A stretch of DNA of 64,000 nt from Verrucomicrobiota bacterium (GTDB lineage: Bacteria > Verrucomicrobiota > Verrucomicrobiia > Limisphaerales > Pedosphaeraceae): the NCBI GenBank assembly GCA_021325145.1, contig JAJPHR010000060.1, forward strand, positions 1 to 64,000, in the 5' to 3' direction. A model generated the notes under the pieces. The model worked only from the letters and a program-made list of their open reading frames with translations. It did no database searches and was not told the origin of the DNA. This document shows, piece after piece, positions 50,734 through 61,353 of this stretch (positions within the stretch are counted from its first letter, which is position 1; each line of letters opens with the position of its first letter). Position numbers and translations under genes: made by a program.

Positions 50734-53295
50734 CTAAGGTGAAACCCTGACGCGATAGAATAGTTGCAAAGGCGCGGGATTGGTTTCGATCCAGCGGGCC
50801 TGGGAATTCGCGGGGACGATGCTGGCGCGAACCTGGAAAGGAATGGAAAGATTGGTGGTGCTGAGGACATCGTAACTGCGCCCGGCGGTGGCGAGCCAAA
50901 TGAGGGTGGCGGGCAAGGCGGTCACTTGCAGAGCGAACGAGGGCTCCGGGCCAATCAGCCGAATCCAGGTGGTTTCCGTGCGATAGCTCTGCCCGCTGGT
51001 GGCGGTCACGAGGGCGTAAAATGGATGAAGACCCAGATCAAGGTTTGTGCCGGGAAGGGAAAAAGTAGCGGTGGGCTGGTTGGTGACCGCGCCGAGTGAG
51101 CCGCCGGTGCTGAATAGCTCAATTCGGGAGATGTTATTCGTATTGGCCGTGACGGTAAATTGCAACGTAGCGGTCACGGCAGTGTTGCTTCCACCCAACA
51201 ACGTCGCGAAAGTGGCGGACAAGGGAGTGTTTTGAATCCGGATGTTCTGCGTCGCACGCGTCTGGGTGCGCACATGGCTGCCTTCATAAGCGACTGCGGC
51301 GAGTTCATGCGAGCCGTCAGCAAGCGCGGTGGTGTCGAAGGGGAATGTGAATGAAAGGTTGGTGACGCCGGCGGTGATGTACAAATGATTGCGCGGTTGG
51401 AGATCACCCAGGTTGTCTGTCAAGGTGTTCGTGCCAGTGGGCATGGCCGTGAGACCCGGTGAAGTGGTTAGGTTTGCCTGGATCTGCGCTGCTGCGTAGC
51501 CTTGGCTGCTGGCTAGCAGGTTAAAATCCACTGTGTTGGCATCATCCACTTCCAAGTCTCCGGCGGCGAGGCCGTCCGGGCCTTGCAGGCTCGGAGTGGC
51601 ATTGATGGCATTCACCAATTGTTGAGCGAATTGATACGGGGTGGCGCCGCTGGTGGTGTTCGTCACCGGGACGGTTACCTGCACGCCGTTGGTTTTCACG
51701 ATCACCAAGGTCAGCGTACTGCCTATCGAAGGAGTGCCTGTTATGACGTAGTTGTGGATGCCCTGGGCAATGGAATCGAGGAAGTTCGTGCGGCTCGGGG
51801 TGATGAACGTGGTAACCTGCGGGCCAATCACGCCAAGGCTGGCGGCAAGCGGAATCTGCGGACCGATCTTCGTCGCGTCCAATGAGTGCAGTTCGATGCG
51901 ATCGCCGTGAGCCTGGGCAAGGACCTTGGTCGCGTTGCTGTACGAAGCGCCGTTCAGGGCAGCGACAAGGTTGCTCGTGACTGATTGAATTGTCGCGCCG
52001 GCTCCCACGGTGTAATTGGTGGTGAACCCGTTCAAGGTCACGTTCAGAACATCGCCCGAATGGGGCGGAAAGTTGGTGATGGTTTTTAACCAGAGCCCGT
52101 CAAGAAACAGGTCGATTTGCTGAACCGGGTGCTGGCGGTCGGGAGCGGTAAATTGGAGCGAGAGGTTGGTGATGCCGCTGAGCACGGCGTTGCTGGAAAG
52201 ACCCGTCCAGGAACCGGCGACGGGCAGTGCGAAGGGAGCCGCCAGCGGTTCGCCAACGAGCAGGCCTTGGTAAGGGTTCGCGATGCTCTGATAGTAACTT
52301 TCGGCCAGGTTGAAGCCGCGCGCCTGATAGAAATAGTTCTGAGTATCGGGAAACTTTTGGGGGTAATTGCAAATATCTTCCCAAGGTTCGGTGATGCTCC
52401 CGTAGCTGCCGGCAGCGCCAGCTTCGAGGAAGGCCGGGAGGACGGTTTGCCCGGGATTCTCGAAAATGAGGCCGCTGAATGAGGTCAGTGTATCGGCCAT
52501 AGAGCCGGGGACGAATGCATTGGTCAGCAGGTTCACGTGGGCGGTACCGGCCGCCAAGCCAAGCATGCCGGGTATAAAAACATTATCGTCCAAATTCGTT
52601 CGCGCCACGGAGTAATTACCACGAAGGCGGGTATTGAAGGCAGTATTGTCGAACTCCGAATAGCGGACATTGCGGACGACATCGGTGCTTTTGGCAAGGT
52701 ATACCGTGTTCATCGGAAAAGTGGAATCGCTCCTCACGCCGTGATCGATGATCGTCTTGGCCGAGGCGAGGTCCGTATCTGTGATCATGAAAGCCATGAA
52801 TGAATTGCTGGCAGGATCGATGGGTGGAGTCGAGCGGAAGATGCCCTCACTCGCGGCATAAGCGTTGGACGAACCATCGGCCAGCGAGCAGGGTGGGTTG
52901 GGATCAGCCTTGAAGCCGTAGAACAAGGTGGACGTGGTGCTGTTCTCGGCGCTGTTGCTGGCGACCACCCGGTAGGGAAAATCCATGGATAAGACAACAT
53001 AGTCGATTTGATTGGTTAATCCGCGATTGGAAAGCATCGCCAGCAAAGGATTCAGAATCGTGGTGTTAAGGTCGGTGTTGGTCCAGGCGGTGTTGCCGCC
53101 AGGCCAATTGACCCGGAGGAAATTTTGCGATGGCACCTGCCTTTGTTCCCGGTAATAATTGCCCAACTGAACGGAGTTGGAACTGTTCTGATTGACCACG
53201 ATGACGACATTGAGGCCGCTGCCGCCAGCCCAAAGTGCAGCGGGTGAGACGAGAGCCAGCACCATGGCCAGGCAAAAGGTTGCCAATCTGTTCAC
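50734..53295 (-). CDS. TIGR03790 family secreted protein
   Basis: An 853-residue exported protein starting with GTG (signal NRLATFCLAMVLALVSPAAL). The N-terminal part is the TIGR03790 domain: NVVIVVNQNSSNSVQLGNYY, IDYVVLSMDFPYRV, AFMITDTDLASAKTIIDHG. The middle has beta-sandwich segments. The last 70 residues carry the shared exoprotein end (YDVLSTTNLSIPFQVRAS ... LFYRVRV). The family's reaction is not known to me. The S8 protease gene follows closely on the same strand and may process the protein, which is inference. Confidence 0.87.
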   Translation of the reverse strand: MNRLATFCLAMVLALVSPAALWAGGSGLNVVIVVNQNSSNSVQLGNYYREQRQVPSQNFLRVNWPGGNTAWTNTDLNTTILNPLLAMLSNRGLTNQIDYVVLSMDFPYRVVASNSAENSTTSTLFYGFKADPNPPCSLADGSSNAYAASEGIFRSTPPIDPASNSFMAFMITDTDLASAKTIIDHGVRSDSTFPMNTVYLAKSTDVVRNVRYSEFDNTAFNTRLRGNYSVARTNLDDNVFIPGMLGLAAGTAHVNLLTNAFVPGSMADTLTSFSGLIFENPGQTVLPAFLEAGAAGSYGSITEPWEDICNYPQKFPDTQNYFYQARGFNLAESYYQSIANPYQGLLVGEPLAAPFALPVAGSWTGLSSNAVLSGITNLSLQFTAPDRQHPVQQIDLFLDGLWLKTITNFPPHSGDVLNVTLNGFTTNYTVGAGATIQSVTSNLVAALNGASYSNATKVLAQAHGDRIELHSLDATKIGPQIPLAASLGVIGPQVTTFITPSRTNFLDSIAQGIHNYVITGTPSIGSTLTLVIVKTNGVQVTVPVTNTTSGATPYQFAQQLVNAINATPSLQGPDGLAAGDLEVDDANTVDFNLLASSQGYAAAQIQANLTTSPGLTAMPTGTNTLTDNLGDLQPRNHLYITAGVTNLSFTFPFDTTALADGSHELAAVAYEGSHVRTQTRATQNIRIQNTPLSATFATLLGGSNTAVTATLQFTVTANTNNISRIELFSTGGSLGAVTNQPTATFSLPGTNLDLGLHPFYALVTATSGQSYRTETTWIRLIGPEPSFALQVTALPATLIWLATAGRSYDVLSTTNLSIPFQVRASIVPANSQARWIETNPAPLQLFYRVRVSP

Positions 53296-53450
53296 TGGGT
53301 AATACTCGCCGAAAGCACGCCCGGAGTAAAGCGGAGGGGTGATTGTGGATCGGTTGCGTTGTGCTATAAGTTGTTTGCCACCAACAGTTCAGTGGCGCTT
53401 ACTTTCACTCTGGGCTGGACGAGTCGGGCAGTCTGCCTTACACATTATCT

Positions 53451-53472
53451 CGGCAGGTGATTCAACCTGCCG
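53451..53472. other. Perfect small hairpin
   Basis: CGGCAGGT and ACCTGCCG form an 8-bp stem with a 6-base loop (GATTCA), between the divergent TIGR03790 and xseB genes. No T-run follows. Other words nearby (GTGGAGCACGGAGCTCC) look like decayed intergenic repeat. Confidence 0.55.
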
Positions 53473-53570
53473 TGGTGGAGCACGGAGCTCCAGTTCCGCT
53501 TGATGTTGCCCGTTGGCACGAGGCGCTGGCGGTGTCCTCGATGCGGCGGTAGCGTGGTACACGAATCAGT

Positions 53571-53828
53571 ATGTCGAAGGCAGCCAAAGTAGAAAACTTG
53601 GTCTTTGAAGAGGCCTTGAAGAAACTGGAAGCCATTGTGGAATCAATGGAGTCCGGTGATCTGCCTTTGGAAAGCCTGCTGGCACGGTTCGAAGAAGGCA
53701 CGCGACTGGCCAAAGTGTGCCAGGCGAAGCTGGCGGACGCGGAATTGAAAATTCAGAAACTCGAAAGAAACGAAGCGGGCGAACCAACCCTCACCCCGCT
53801 GTCGCCGGATTTATCAGAAGTAGAATAG
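53571..53828 (+). CDS. xseB: Exodeoxyribonuclease VII small subunit
   Basis: An 85-residue protein with the family signature: NLVFEEALKKLEAIVESMES and GDLPLESLLARFEEGTRLAK, a helical hairpin that wraps XseA. The C-terminal tail is unconserved, as usual. XseA is not in the window. It is separated from dxs by 9 bases, an arrangement known in many bacteria (xseB-ispA-dxs without ispA here). Confidence 0.95.
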   Translation: MSKAAKVENLVFEEALKKLEAIVESMESGDLPLESLLARFEEGTRLAKVCQAKLADAELKIQKLERNEAGEPTLTPLSPDLSEVE

Positions 53829-53837
53829 AAATAAACT

Positions 53838-55823
53838 ATGAGCAAGTTCCTGGATATGGTGGATTCACCCGAGCAGGTGAAGAAACTAACCCTGCCCCAA
53901 CTTGGCCAATTGGCCGAAGAGATTCGTTACGAATTAATCACCAAACTCTCCAAGAACGGCGGGCACCTGGGGCCGAATCTCGGCGTGGTCGAGTTGACGC
54001 TGGCGCTGCACGCGGTGTTCAACACCCCCAAGGATAAATTTGTCTGGGATGTCAGCCACCAGGTTTATGTTCACAAAATCCTGACTGGTCGCCGGGACCG
54101 GTTTCATACCATTCGAACGACGGGCGGGCTCAACGGCTTTTCATTGCGCACGGAGAGCCCGCATGATTGTTACGGCGCTGGACACGCAGGCACGGCGTTG
54201 TCGGCGGCACTGGGCATGGCGGCGGCACGCGATCAGCGCGGGAGCGACGAGCATGTGGTGGCCATTTTCGGGGATGCGGCATTAACGAACGGCATTTCAT
54301 TCGAGGCGCTCAACAACATTGGGCATACCACGAAGCGGTTCATCGGCGTGCTGAACGACAACGAATGGAGCATCGCCAAAAATGTCGGCGCGATTGCGAG
54401 CTATCTGAACAAATTGATCACGCATCCGAGTTACAACCGGTTGCAGAAGGATTTCGAGCGATGGCTGCGCCGCATGCCCAAGGGCGAGATTGCGTTGATG
54501 CTTGGGCACAAGGCGGAAGAGGCGTTGAAAGGCGCGCTTGCGGAAGTGACCTTGCGCCACAGTCCGAGTCCGGTTGAATCCGATGGCCGCGGCGGTTTCG
54601 GGAGCAGCCTGATTTTCGAGGAAATGGGTTTGCGCTATCTTGGGCCCATTGACGGGCATGACTTGCCACTGATGATCAGTTCGCTGCAATTTGCCAAGAG
54701 CTGCGAGCAACCGGTGGTGCTGCATGTGCTGACCAAAAAGGGCAGGGGATACGATGTCGCCATTCAACAGCCGGAGAAGTTCCACGGCACGGGGCCGTAT
54801 GACGTTCAAACCGGCGCTTCGCCCTCGCCAAAACCGGGCACTGCGCCGGCCTGGCAGGATGTGTTCGGCCAGACGATGGTGAAGCTGTGCCAAAAGGACA
54901 ATACGATCGTGGGAATCACCGCAGCGATGCCGAGCGGCACGGGTTTGAAGCATTTGGAGAAGGCGATGCCGCAACGCTACTACGATGTCGGTATCGCGGA
55001 GGAGCATGCGGTGCTGTTCGCGGCCGGCATGGCGACGATGGGTTTTCATCCGGTGTGCGCCATCTATTCGACGTTTTTGCAGCGGTCGTACGATTGCATC
55101 ATCCATGATGTGGCGTTGCAGGACCTGCCGGTGATTTTTTGCATGGACCGCGCGGGGTTGTCCGCGCAGGACGGTCCGACGCATCACGGCTTGTTCGACA
55201 TCGCGTACCTGCGTTGCGTGCCGAACATCATTTGCATGGCACCCAAGGACGAAGACGAACTGGCGGACATGATGTTCACGGCTACGCACGAAAAACATGC
55301 GTGCTTCATCCGGTATCCGCGCGGAGCGGCGGAAGGGGTGCCGATTAAAGATCAGCCGCGCCTGCTGGAGATCGGCAAGGCCGAAGTGGTGCAGAATTTT
55401 ACAAGCCATGGCGGACGCAAGGTGGCGTTTTTTGGCTTGGGCAACATGATGAGTCTCGCGCGCCAGGCCGCGAAGCAATTGGGCACCGACGGCTATGATG
55501 TCGCGATCATCAACCCGCGGTTTACCAAACCGCTCGACGAAGGCACGACCGAATTCTTCGGACGCGCGGCGGATCTGGTGGTTACCATGGAGGATCATGT
55601 GTTGCCAGGTGGCTATGGCAGCAGCGTATTGGAGGTCTTTAGCGAGAAACAGATCCAAACGCCCGTCGTGCGCATCGGCTGGCCGGACAAGTTCATCGAG
55701 CACGCGAGCAGTGTGGATTACCTGCGCGAGAAGCATGGCCTGACGGTCGCGAATACCGTCGCCCAGGTGAAGGCGTTGATTCCCGAGGCTGCGGCGGCGA
55801 AGCGGTTGGTGGAAGTGGCTTAA
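53838..55823 (+). CDS. dxs: 1-deoxy-D-xylulose-5-phosphate synthase
   Basis: A 661-residue thiamine-diphosphate enzyme joining pyruvate and glyceraldehyde-3-phosphate, the first step of the MEP isoprenoid pathway. The N-terminal domain has FVWDVSHQVYVHKILTGRRD, GHAGTALSAALGMA and the ThDP/Mg motif GDAALTNGISFEALNN with NDNEWSIAKNVG. The pyrimidine domain has DVGIAEEHAVLFAAGMA with the catalytic Glu. The C-terminal domain is complete. Note S in DVSHQ where DVGHQ is usual, and a length about 40 residues above the E. coli enzyme. Confidence 0.96.
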   Translation: MSKFLDMVDSPEQVKKLTLPQLGQLAEEIRYELITKLSKNGGHLGPNLGVVELTLALHAVFNTPKDKFVWDVSHQVYVHKILTGRRDRFHTIRTTGGLNGFSLRTESPHDCYGAGHAGTALSAALGMAAARDQRGSDEHVVAIFGDAALTNGISFEALNNIGHTTKRFIGVLNDNEWSIAKNVGAIASYLNKLITHPSYNRLQKDFERWLRRMPKGEIALMLGHKAEEALKGALAEVTLRHSPSPVESDGRGGFGSSLIFEEMGLRYLGPIDGHDLPLMISSLQFAKSCEQPVVLHVLTKKGRGYDVAIQQPEKFHGTGPYDVQTGASPSPKPGTAPAWQDVFGQTMVKLCQKDNTIVGITAAMPSGTGLKHLEKAMPQRYYDVGIAEEHAVLFAAGMATMGFHPVCAIYSTFLQRSYDCIIHDVALQDLPVIFCMDRAGLSAQDGPTHHGLFDIAYLRCVPNIICMAPKDEDELADMMFTATHEKHACFIRYPRGAAEGVPIKDQPRLLEIGKAEVVQNFTSHGGRKVAFFGLGNMMSLARQAAKQLGTDGYDVAIINPRFTKPLDEGTTEFFGRAADLVVTMEDHVLPGGYGSSVLEVFSEKQIQTPVVRIGWPDKFIEHASSVDYLREKHGLTVANTVAQVKALIPEAAAAKRLVEVA

Positions 55824-56141
55824 CGATGTTTTACGGTTTGCGGAGAATCTCAATTCTCGCCACAAATCGATGATGCTGATCGACAGAAATGCTAAAGAAG
55901 CGGAACATCATTCTGTTTGTATCAAGTTCTCGCCGACGCCGGCAGCGTTGATCGTGCCCATTTTTGGAGATGCGCTGGATCGTGCTTTCAGCCCTTGACG
56001 TGTTTGCGTTGATGATTCCTTGGCCGCTGGCCAAGGCTGGTATGGGCCGGGCCTTTGGCCCTAAAATCCCCGCCTTAGTGCTTGATTTCCTCTACAAACG
56101 ACTGTTTGCTTTTACAGACAGTCTTAACACTTAACTGACTC
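55824..56141. other. dxs-icd intergenic region with small hairpins
   Basis: No gene seen in 318 bases. CCTTGGCC-GCT-GGCCAAGG (56018-56036) is a perfect 8-bp hairpin, followed by GGGCC-TTT-GGCCC. They could terminate or attenuate transcription, but no T-run follows. The same GGGCC/GGCCC motif recurs upstream of 57776 (GGGCCTAATGGCCC). Confidence 0.5.
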
Positions 56142-57503
<1,362 letters not shown>

Positions 57504-57573
57504 GAGGCCTGATTCGGGGTGGGGGATGGGAATAGGGTCAGCGCATTGGATGGAGGGAGCGGAAATCCGCTAA

Positions 57574-57655
57574 GAACCTGTCTTGGTAGGGCGGGCAGTC
57601 CTCTGCCCGCCGTCGGCGCGCACGGAGTGACGCGCCCTGCCTGCCCAGGCGGTCC
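57574..57655. repeat. Palindromic repeat, family B (copy 3)
   Basis: AGAACCTGTCTTGGTAGGGC, then GGCGGGCAGTCCTCTGCC and GGCGCGCACGGAGTGACGCG, as in the copies at 7100 and 25122; the right outer arm is altered (CTGCCTGCCCAGGC). It lies between icd and the giant LRR gene. Confidence 0.85.
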
Positions 57656-57775
57656 TCAAGCGGGAACACTTCGGACACGACTTCCGTAAACTTTCGGATG
57701 TCATTTTGACTTGCACGACAAGGCGGTTTGTGGGCCTAATGGCCCGCATCAGTTGTGGTAACCTCAAACCGTTTT

Positions 57776-60700
57776 ATGCAGGATAAAATCAAGGGTTCCT
57801 CCTTGCTTCGTACTTTTGCGCTCCAGTTCGGGAAGGTTTTTCTTTTGGCACTTCTGCTCATAGCAAGGCCAGCGGCTGCGCAAACGGTCGCCTTCGCAGA
57901 TACAAATCTCGAACAAGTCGTGCGGAGTGCGCTCAACAAGCCCAGTGGCAACATCACCGCTGCGGACATGCTGACGCTGACGAATCTTTCCGCCAGCAGC
58001 CACGGCATCACCAATCTCTCCGGATTGGAGTATGCTCACAACCTGCTTTCGCTCGACGTCTCCTGGAACCAGTTGACCGACGTTTCGGCCGTGTCCGGCT
58101 TGACGCAACTTCACCAGCTCATTCTTCCGTTCAACCAGGTGCTGGATCCCGCGCCGGTGGCCGGGTTGACGAATCTGGTCTGGCTCGACATTGGTTGGAA
58201 CCGGGCGGGAAACTCTGCCATCACCGACTCTTCATTTCTCACCGGGTTGACGCGTCTTCAATGGCTTAGCTTGTACTACCTCCAGATCACTGACCTTTCG
58301 CACCTGAGCGGACTGACCGCGTTGACGAACCTGGACGTCAGTTGGAATGGAGGCATTAGCAATCCCTCGACGCTGAACGGGTTAACCAATCTCCTGCTGT
58401 TGCATGTCACAGCCGACAATCTCACGGATATTAACTTCCTTTCGCATCTGCCGCTCGTGCAGGATTTCGACTGCGGTTACAACAGCATTATGAGTTTGTC
58501 ACCGGCGGTGGGCAGAAATTTGCGGTCACTACAAGCGTACTATAATCCACTGACCGACGCACCGCTGGTGACCAACTTTCCCGCGCTGATGCGTCTCAGT
58601 TTGGGCGGAACGGGGCTGACAAACGCATCGTTCATCTCGGGTTTGACCGGCTTGCAAGAGCTGTGGCTGGACGGGAACGGCAATTTGCCCAACATCACGC
58701 CGCTGCTGGCCTTGACTAATCTGTGGCATTTGGACATCGACTCCACGCCGTTCACGAATGTCGCCGCCGTGGCCAGCCTGACGAACTTGACGTGGCTCGA
58801 GATGAACAGTGTGGGCGTGTCGGAGATTCCGTTCATTGGCGCGCTGGCGAATCTGAATCGCCTGGATGCCGAGAACAACATGCTCAGTGATTTGGATGAC
58901 CTGGCCGGATTGAACCTCGGCGAGGTGCATGTGCAGAACAACCGCCTGAACCAGATCAATGCGCTGCGCAACCTCAACAATCTTTATTATGTGGATGTGC
59001 GGAACAACGTGCTGGACCTGAGTTCGATGTCTCCGGCGTGGGCGGTTATTACGAATCTCCAGGGACGCAACGTGAGTGTAGATTATGATCCCCAGAATGC
59101 CGCCCCCATCATTCTCACCCAGCCGCAAAGCCGCATCGTTTCGCCGGGGGCAAATGTGAGCTTTACTGTCAGCGCGGTTCCCACCAACGGCATGCTCTAT
59201 TACCAATGGCAGTTCGCCAAACAGGACATTGCTGGCGCAACGGACAACACCCTGTCGCTGACCAATGTGCAGGTGGCGGATTCCGGCTTCTACCGCGTGG
59301 TTGTTTCGGATGATGGCGGGTTTCAAAATGTCAGCGGTCCGGCCGAACTCAGAGTGATCGCCAACGTGACCTTTGCGAGCCCGGCGCTGGAGCAGCTTGT
59401 GCGCGATGGGATTGGCATTCCGTCCGGGATGATTACCCTGAGCAACATGCTCGCGCTTGGTTCGTTGGATGCCTCCTACGCGGGTATTTCCAACCTGTCC
59501 GGCCTTGAATATGCGTACAACCTCACTTGGTTGAACCTGAATAATGATCCTTTGGGCAACGCGTCCGCCCTGGCCTCACTGACGAACCTCACCGAGCTTT
59601 ACATGAACAGTTGCGGCCTGACGAACATCGATTTTGTGGCCGGCATGACACACCTGGCCCGGCTGGAGTTGAGTTTTAACCAAATCTCCGACGTGTTGCC
59701 ACTGGCGGGCCTGACCCAGCTCGATTGGCTGCAATTGAATTGGAACTCCTGCCTCGCCAATTTGAACGTGCTGAGCGGCCTGACAAATATCACCGGATTG
59801 GGGATCGATGGCAGTTGCGCTGACAACATCGCCTTCACCGCGGGCATGACTGGGTTGAACTGGCTGGATGCGTTTAACAACACGATCATGGACATCTCGC
59901 CGCTGGCAGGCAGGACCGGGTTCAGTTACCTGGGCCTGGGCGTCAATCAGATTACCAACGTTCAGACCGTGGTTCCCCCAATGACGAATTTAGACACGCT
60001 TTACCTGAGTTGGAATCTGGTGACGAACATCAGCTTCATCACGAACATGCCGCAGCTTGTCAATTTCACCATTGATCATACGCAGGTTGGCAACCTGTCG
60101 CCGCTGGGCGGGCGTACGAACTTGAATTATATCGATCTCAGTTATATCGCGACCTCCAACCTGACGGTGCTAAGCGGGCTGACGAATCTGACAATTCTTT
60201 ACGCCGGCGGGAACAGCGCCGGGAGTGCCGGCATGGTGTCGCCCCTGCACCGCCTCCAGACGCTGGGGTTTGAGCACAACGGCATAAGCGATTTGTCACC
60301 ATTCACGCCGCTGACGAATCTCACCTATCTGAATTTGGAAGGAAACCTGATCACCAACATCAGTCTGCTCGCCCTCAAAACCAATCTCTACAGTCTCTAT
60401 TTGCTGGGAAATCAAATTCACGATCTGAGTCCGCTGGCGGGGTTGACCAACCTCTACAACCTCAGTCTGGCGGGAAATGGGCTTACCAATATCGCCGCGC
60501 TCAGCAACCTGCGGAATCTCTCCTGGCTGCCGATGCAATCCAACCAGGTCCAAAACCTCACTCCGCTCAGCGGCTTGACGAATCTTCAAACCCTGGACAT
60601 TTCCTACAATGCGATCACCAATCTCGCGCCGGTGGCCGGCCTCAGCGAGTTGACCTGGCTGTATCCCGGTTTCAATCAGTTGACCAGCCTGCCATCGCTG

Positions 60701-61315
60701 AGCGCACTTTCGAATCTGACTTCCCTCGACTTGGCGGGAAACCTCTTGACCAACATTTCGGGGCTTTCGAACATGGGTCAGCTGAACTGGCTGAGCCTGC
60801 GACTTAACCGGCTTCAAACCTTTCCGGTGCTCACAGGTCTCAGCGGGATCCAAACTCTTGATCTCAGCACGAACCTGCTGACCTCGGCCAATAATCTCGG
60901 CAACCTGACTGGACTGAACTGGCTGTCCTTGAATGGCAACAATGTGACGAACATCCATGCCCTGATCGGGCTTCCAATGCTGGGTTACGTCGATGCTCGT
61001 TACAATTTGTTGAATACCAACTCCGGTTCGGCTGCGATGATGGATATCGCCGCCATGACGCACACTTTTGTCGATTACATTCCCCAGAAATCGTCATCCG
61101 GACCGACCATCACCTTGCTGACACCGGCCGTGCTCGGCGGCAATCAGTTCCATTTTACCATTCAGAGCACGCCCGGGTCGGTGCTGCAAATATTGGTTTC
61201 CAGCAACTTGAGCATCTGGACGCCGCTTGGGACCGTGACGAATACGAACGGAACGATGACATTTACGGACACGGCTGCGAGCGCGGGGAAGAGGTATTAT
61301 CGGGCGAAGCAGTGA
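57776..61315 (+). CDS. Giant secreted LRR/Ig protein (internalin-like)
   Basis: A 1179-residue exported protein from ATG 57776 (signal LQFGKVFLLALLLIARPAAA); a GTG at 57755 is possible. Two blocks of 22-residue internalin-type LRRs (LTNLxxLxLxxNxLTNI) lie at about 40-430 and 530-1100, separated by an Ig-like domain (about 445-530: LTQPQSRIVSPGANVSFTV). Both blocks open with the same cap (FADTNLEQVVRSALN and FASPALEQLVRDGIG, each with ITNLSGLEYAHN or ISNLSGLEYAYN), so the gene contains an internal duplication. The last 65 residues are the shared exoprotein end (VSSNLSIWTPLGTV ... KRYYRAK). Ligand unknown. Confidence 0.9.
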   Translation: MQDKIKGSSLLRTFALQFGKVFLLALLLIARPAAAQTVAFADTNLEQVVRSALNKPSGNITAADMLTLTNLSASSHGITNLSGLEYAHNLLSLDVSWNQLTDVSAVSGLTQLHQLILPFNQVLDPAPVAGLTNLVWLDIGWNRAGNSAITDSSFLTGLTRLQWLSLYYLQITDLSHLSGLTALTNLDVSWNGGISNPSTLNGLTNLLLLHVTADNLTDINFLSHLPLVQDFDCGYNSIMSLSPAVGRNLRSLQAYYNPLTDAPLVTNFPALMRLSLGGTGLTNASFISGLTGLQELWLDGNGNLPNITPLLALTNLWHLDIDSTPFTNVAAVASLTNLTWLEMNSVGVSEIPFIGALANLNRLDAENNMLSDLDDLAGLNLGEVHVQNNRLNQINALRNLNNLYYVDVRNNVLDLSSMSPAWAVITNLQGRNVSVDYDPQNAAPIILTQPQSRIVSPGANVSFTVSAVPTNGMLYYQWQFAKQDIAGATDNTLSLTNVQVADSGFYRVVVSDDGGFQNVSGPAELRVIANVTFASPALEQLVRDGIGIPSGMITLSNMLALGSLDASYAGISNLSGLEYAYNLTWLNLNNDPLGNASALASLTNLTELYMNSCGLTNIDFVAGMTHLARLELSFNQISDVLPLAGLTQLDWLQLNWNSCLANLNVLSGLTNITGLGIDGSCADNIAFTAGMTGLNWLDAFNNTIMDISPLAGRTGFSYLGLGVNQITNVQTVVPPMTNLDTLYLSWNLVTNISFITNMPQLVNFTIDHTQVGNLSPLGGRTNLNYIDLSYIATSNLTVLSGLTNLTILYAGGNSAGSAGMVSPLHRLQTLGFEHNGISDLSPFTPLTNLTYLNLEGNLITNISLLALKTNLYSLYLLGNQIHDLSPLAGLTNLYNLSLAGNGLTNIAALSNLRNLSWLPMQSNQVQNLTPLSGLTNLQTLDISYNAITNLAPVAGLSELTWLYPGFNQLTSLPSLSALSNLTSLDLAGNLLTNISGLSNMGQLNWLSLRLNRLQTFPVLTGLSGIQTLDLSTNLLTSANNLGNLTGLNWLSLNGNNVTNIHALIGLPMLGYVDARYNLLNTNSGSAAMMDIAAMTHTFVDYIPQKSSSGPTITLLTPAVLGGNQFHFTIQSTPGSVLQILVSSNLSIWTPLGTVTNTNGTMTFTDTAASAGKRYYRAKQ

Positions 61316-61353
61316 GCTTGTCGTCCGCGGCGTTGCCGGGTAGTCTAGCCGGC

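Noticed and set aside
53451-53472. Rho-independent terminator
   Set aside because: The hairpin is perfect but no T-run follows on either strand, and it lies between divergent genes.
54297-55865. Long minus-strand frame (522 codons) opposite dxs
   Set aside because: dxs on the plus strand has all catalytic motifs; the antisense frame is Arg/His-rich without homology, a GC-rich shadow.
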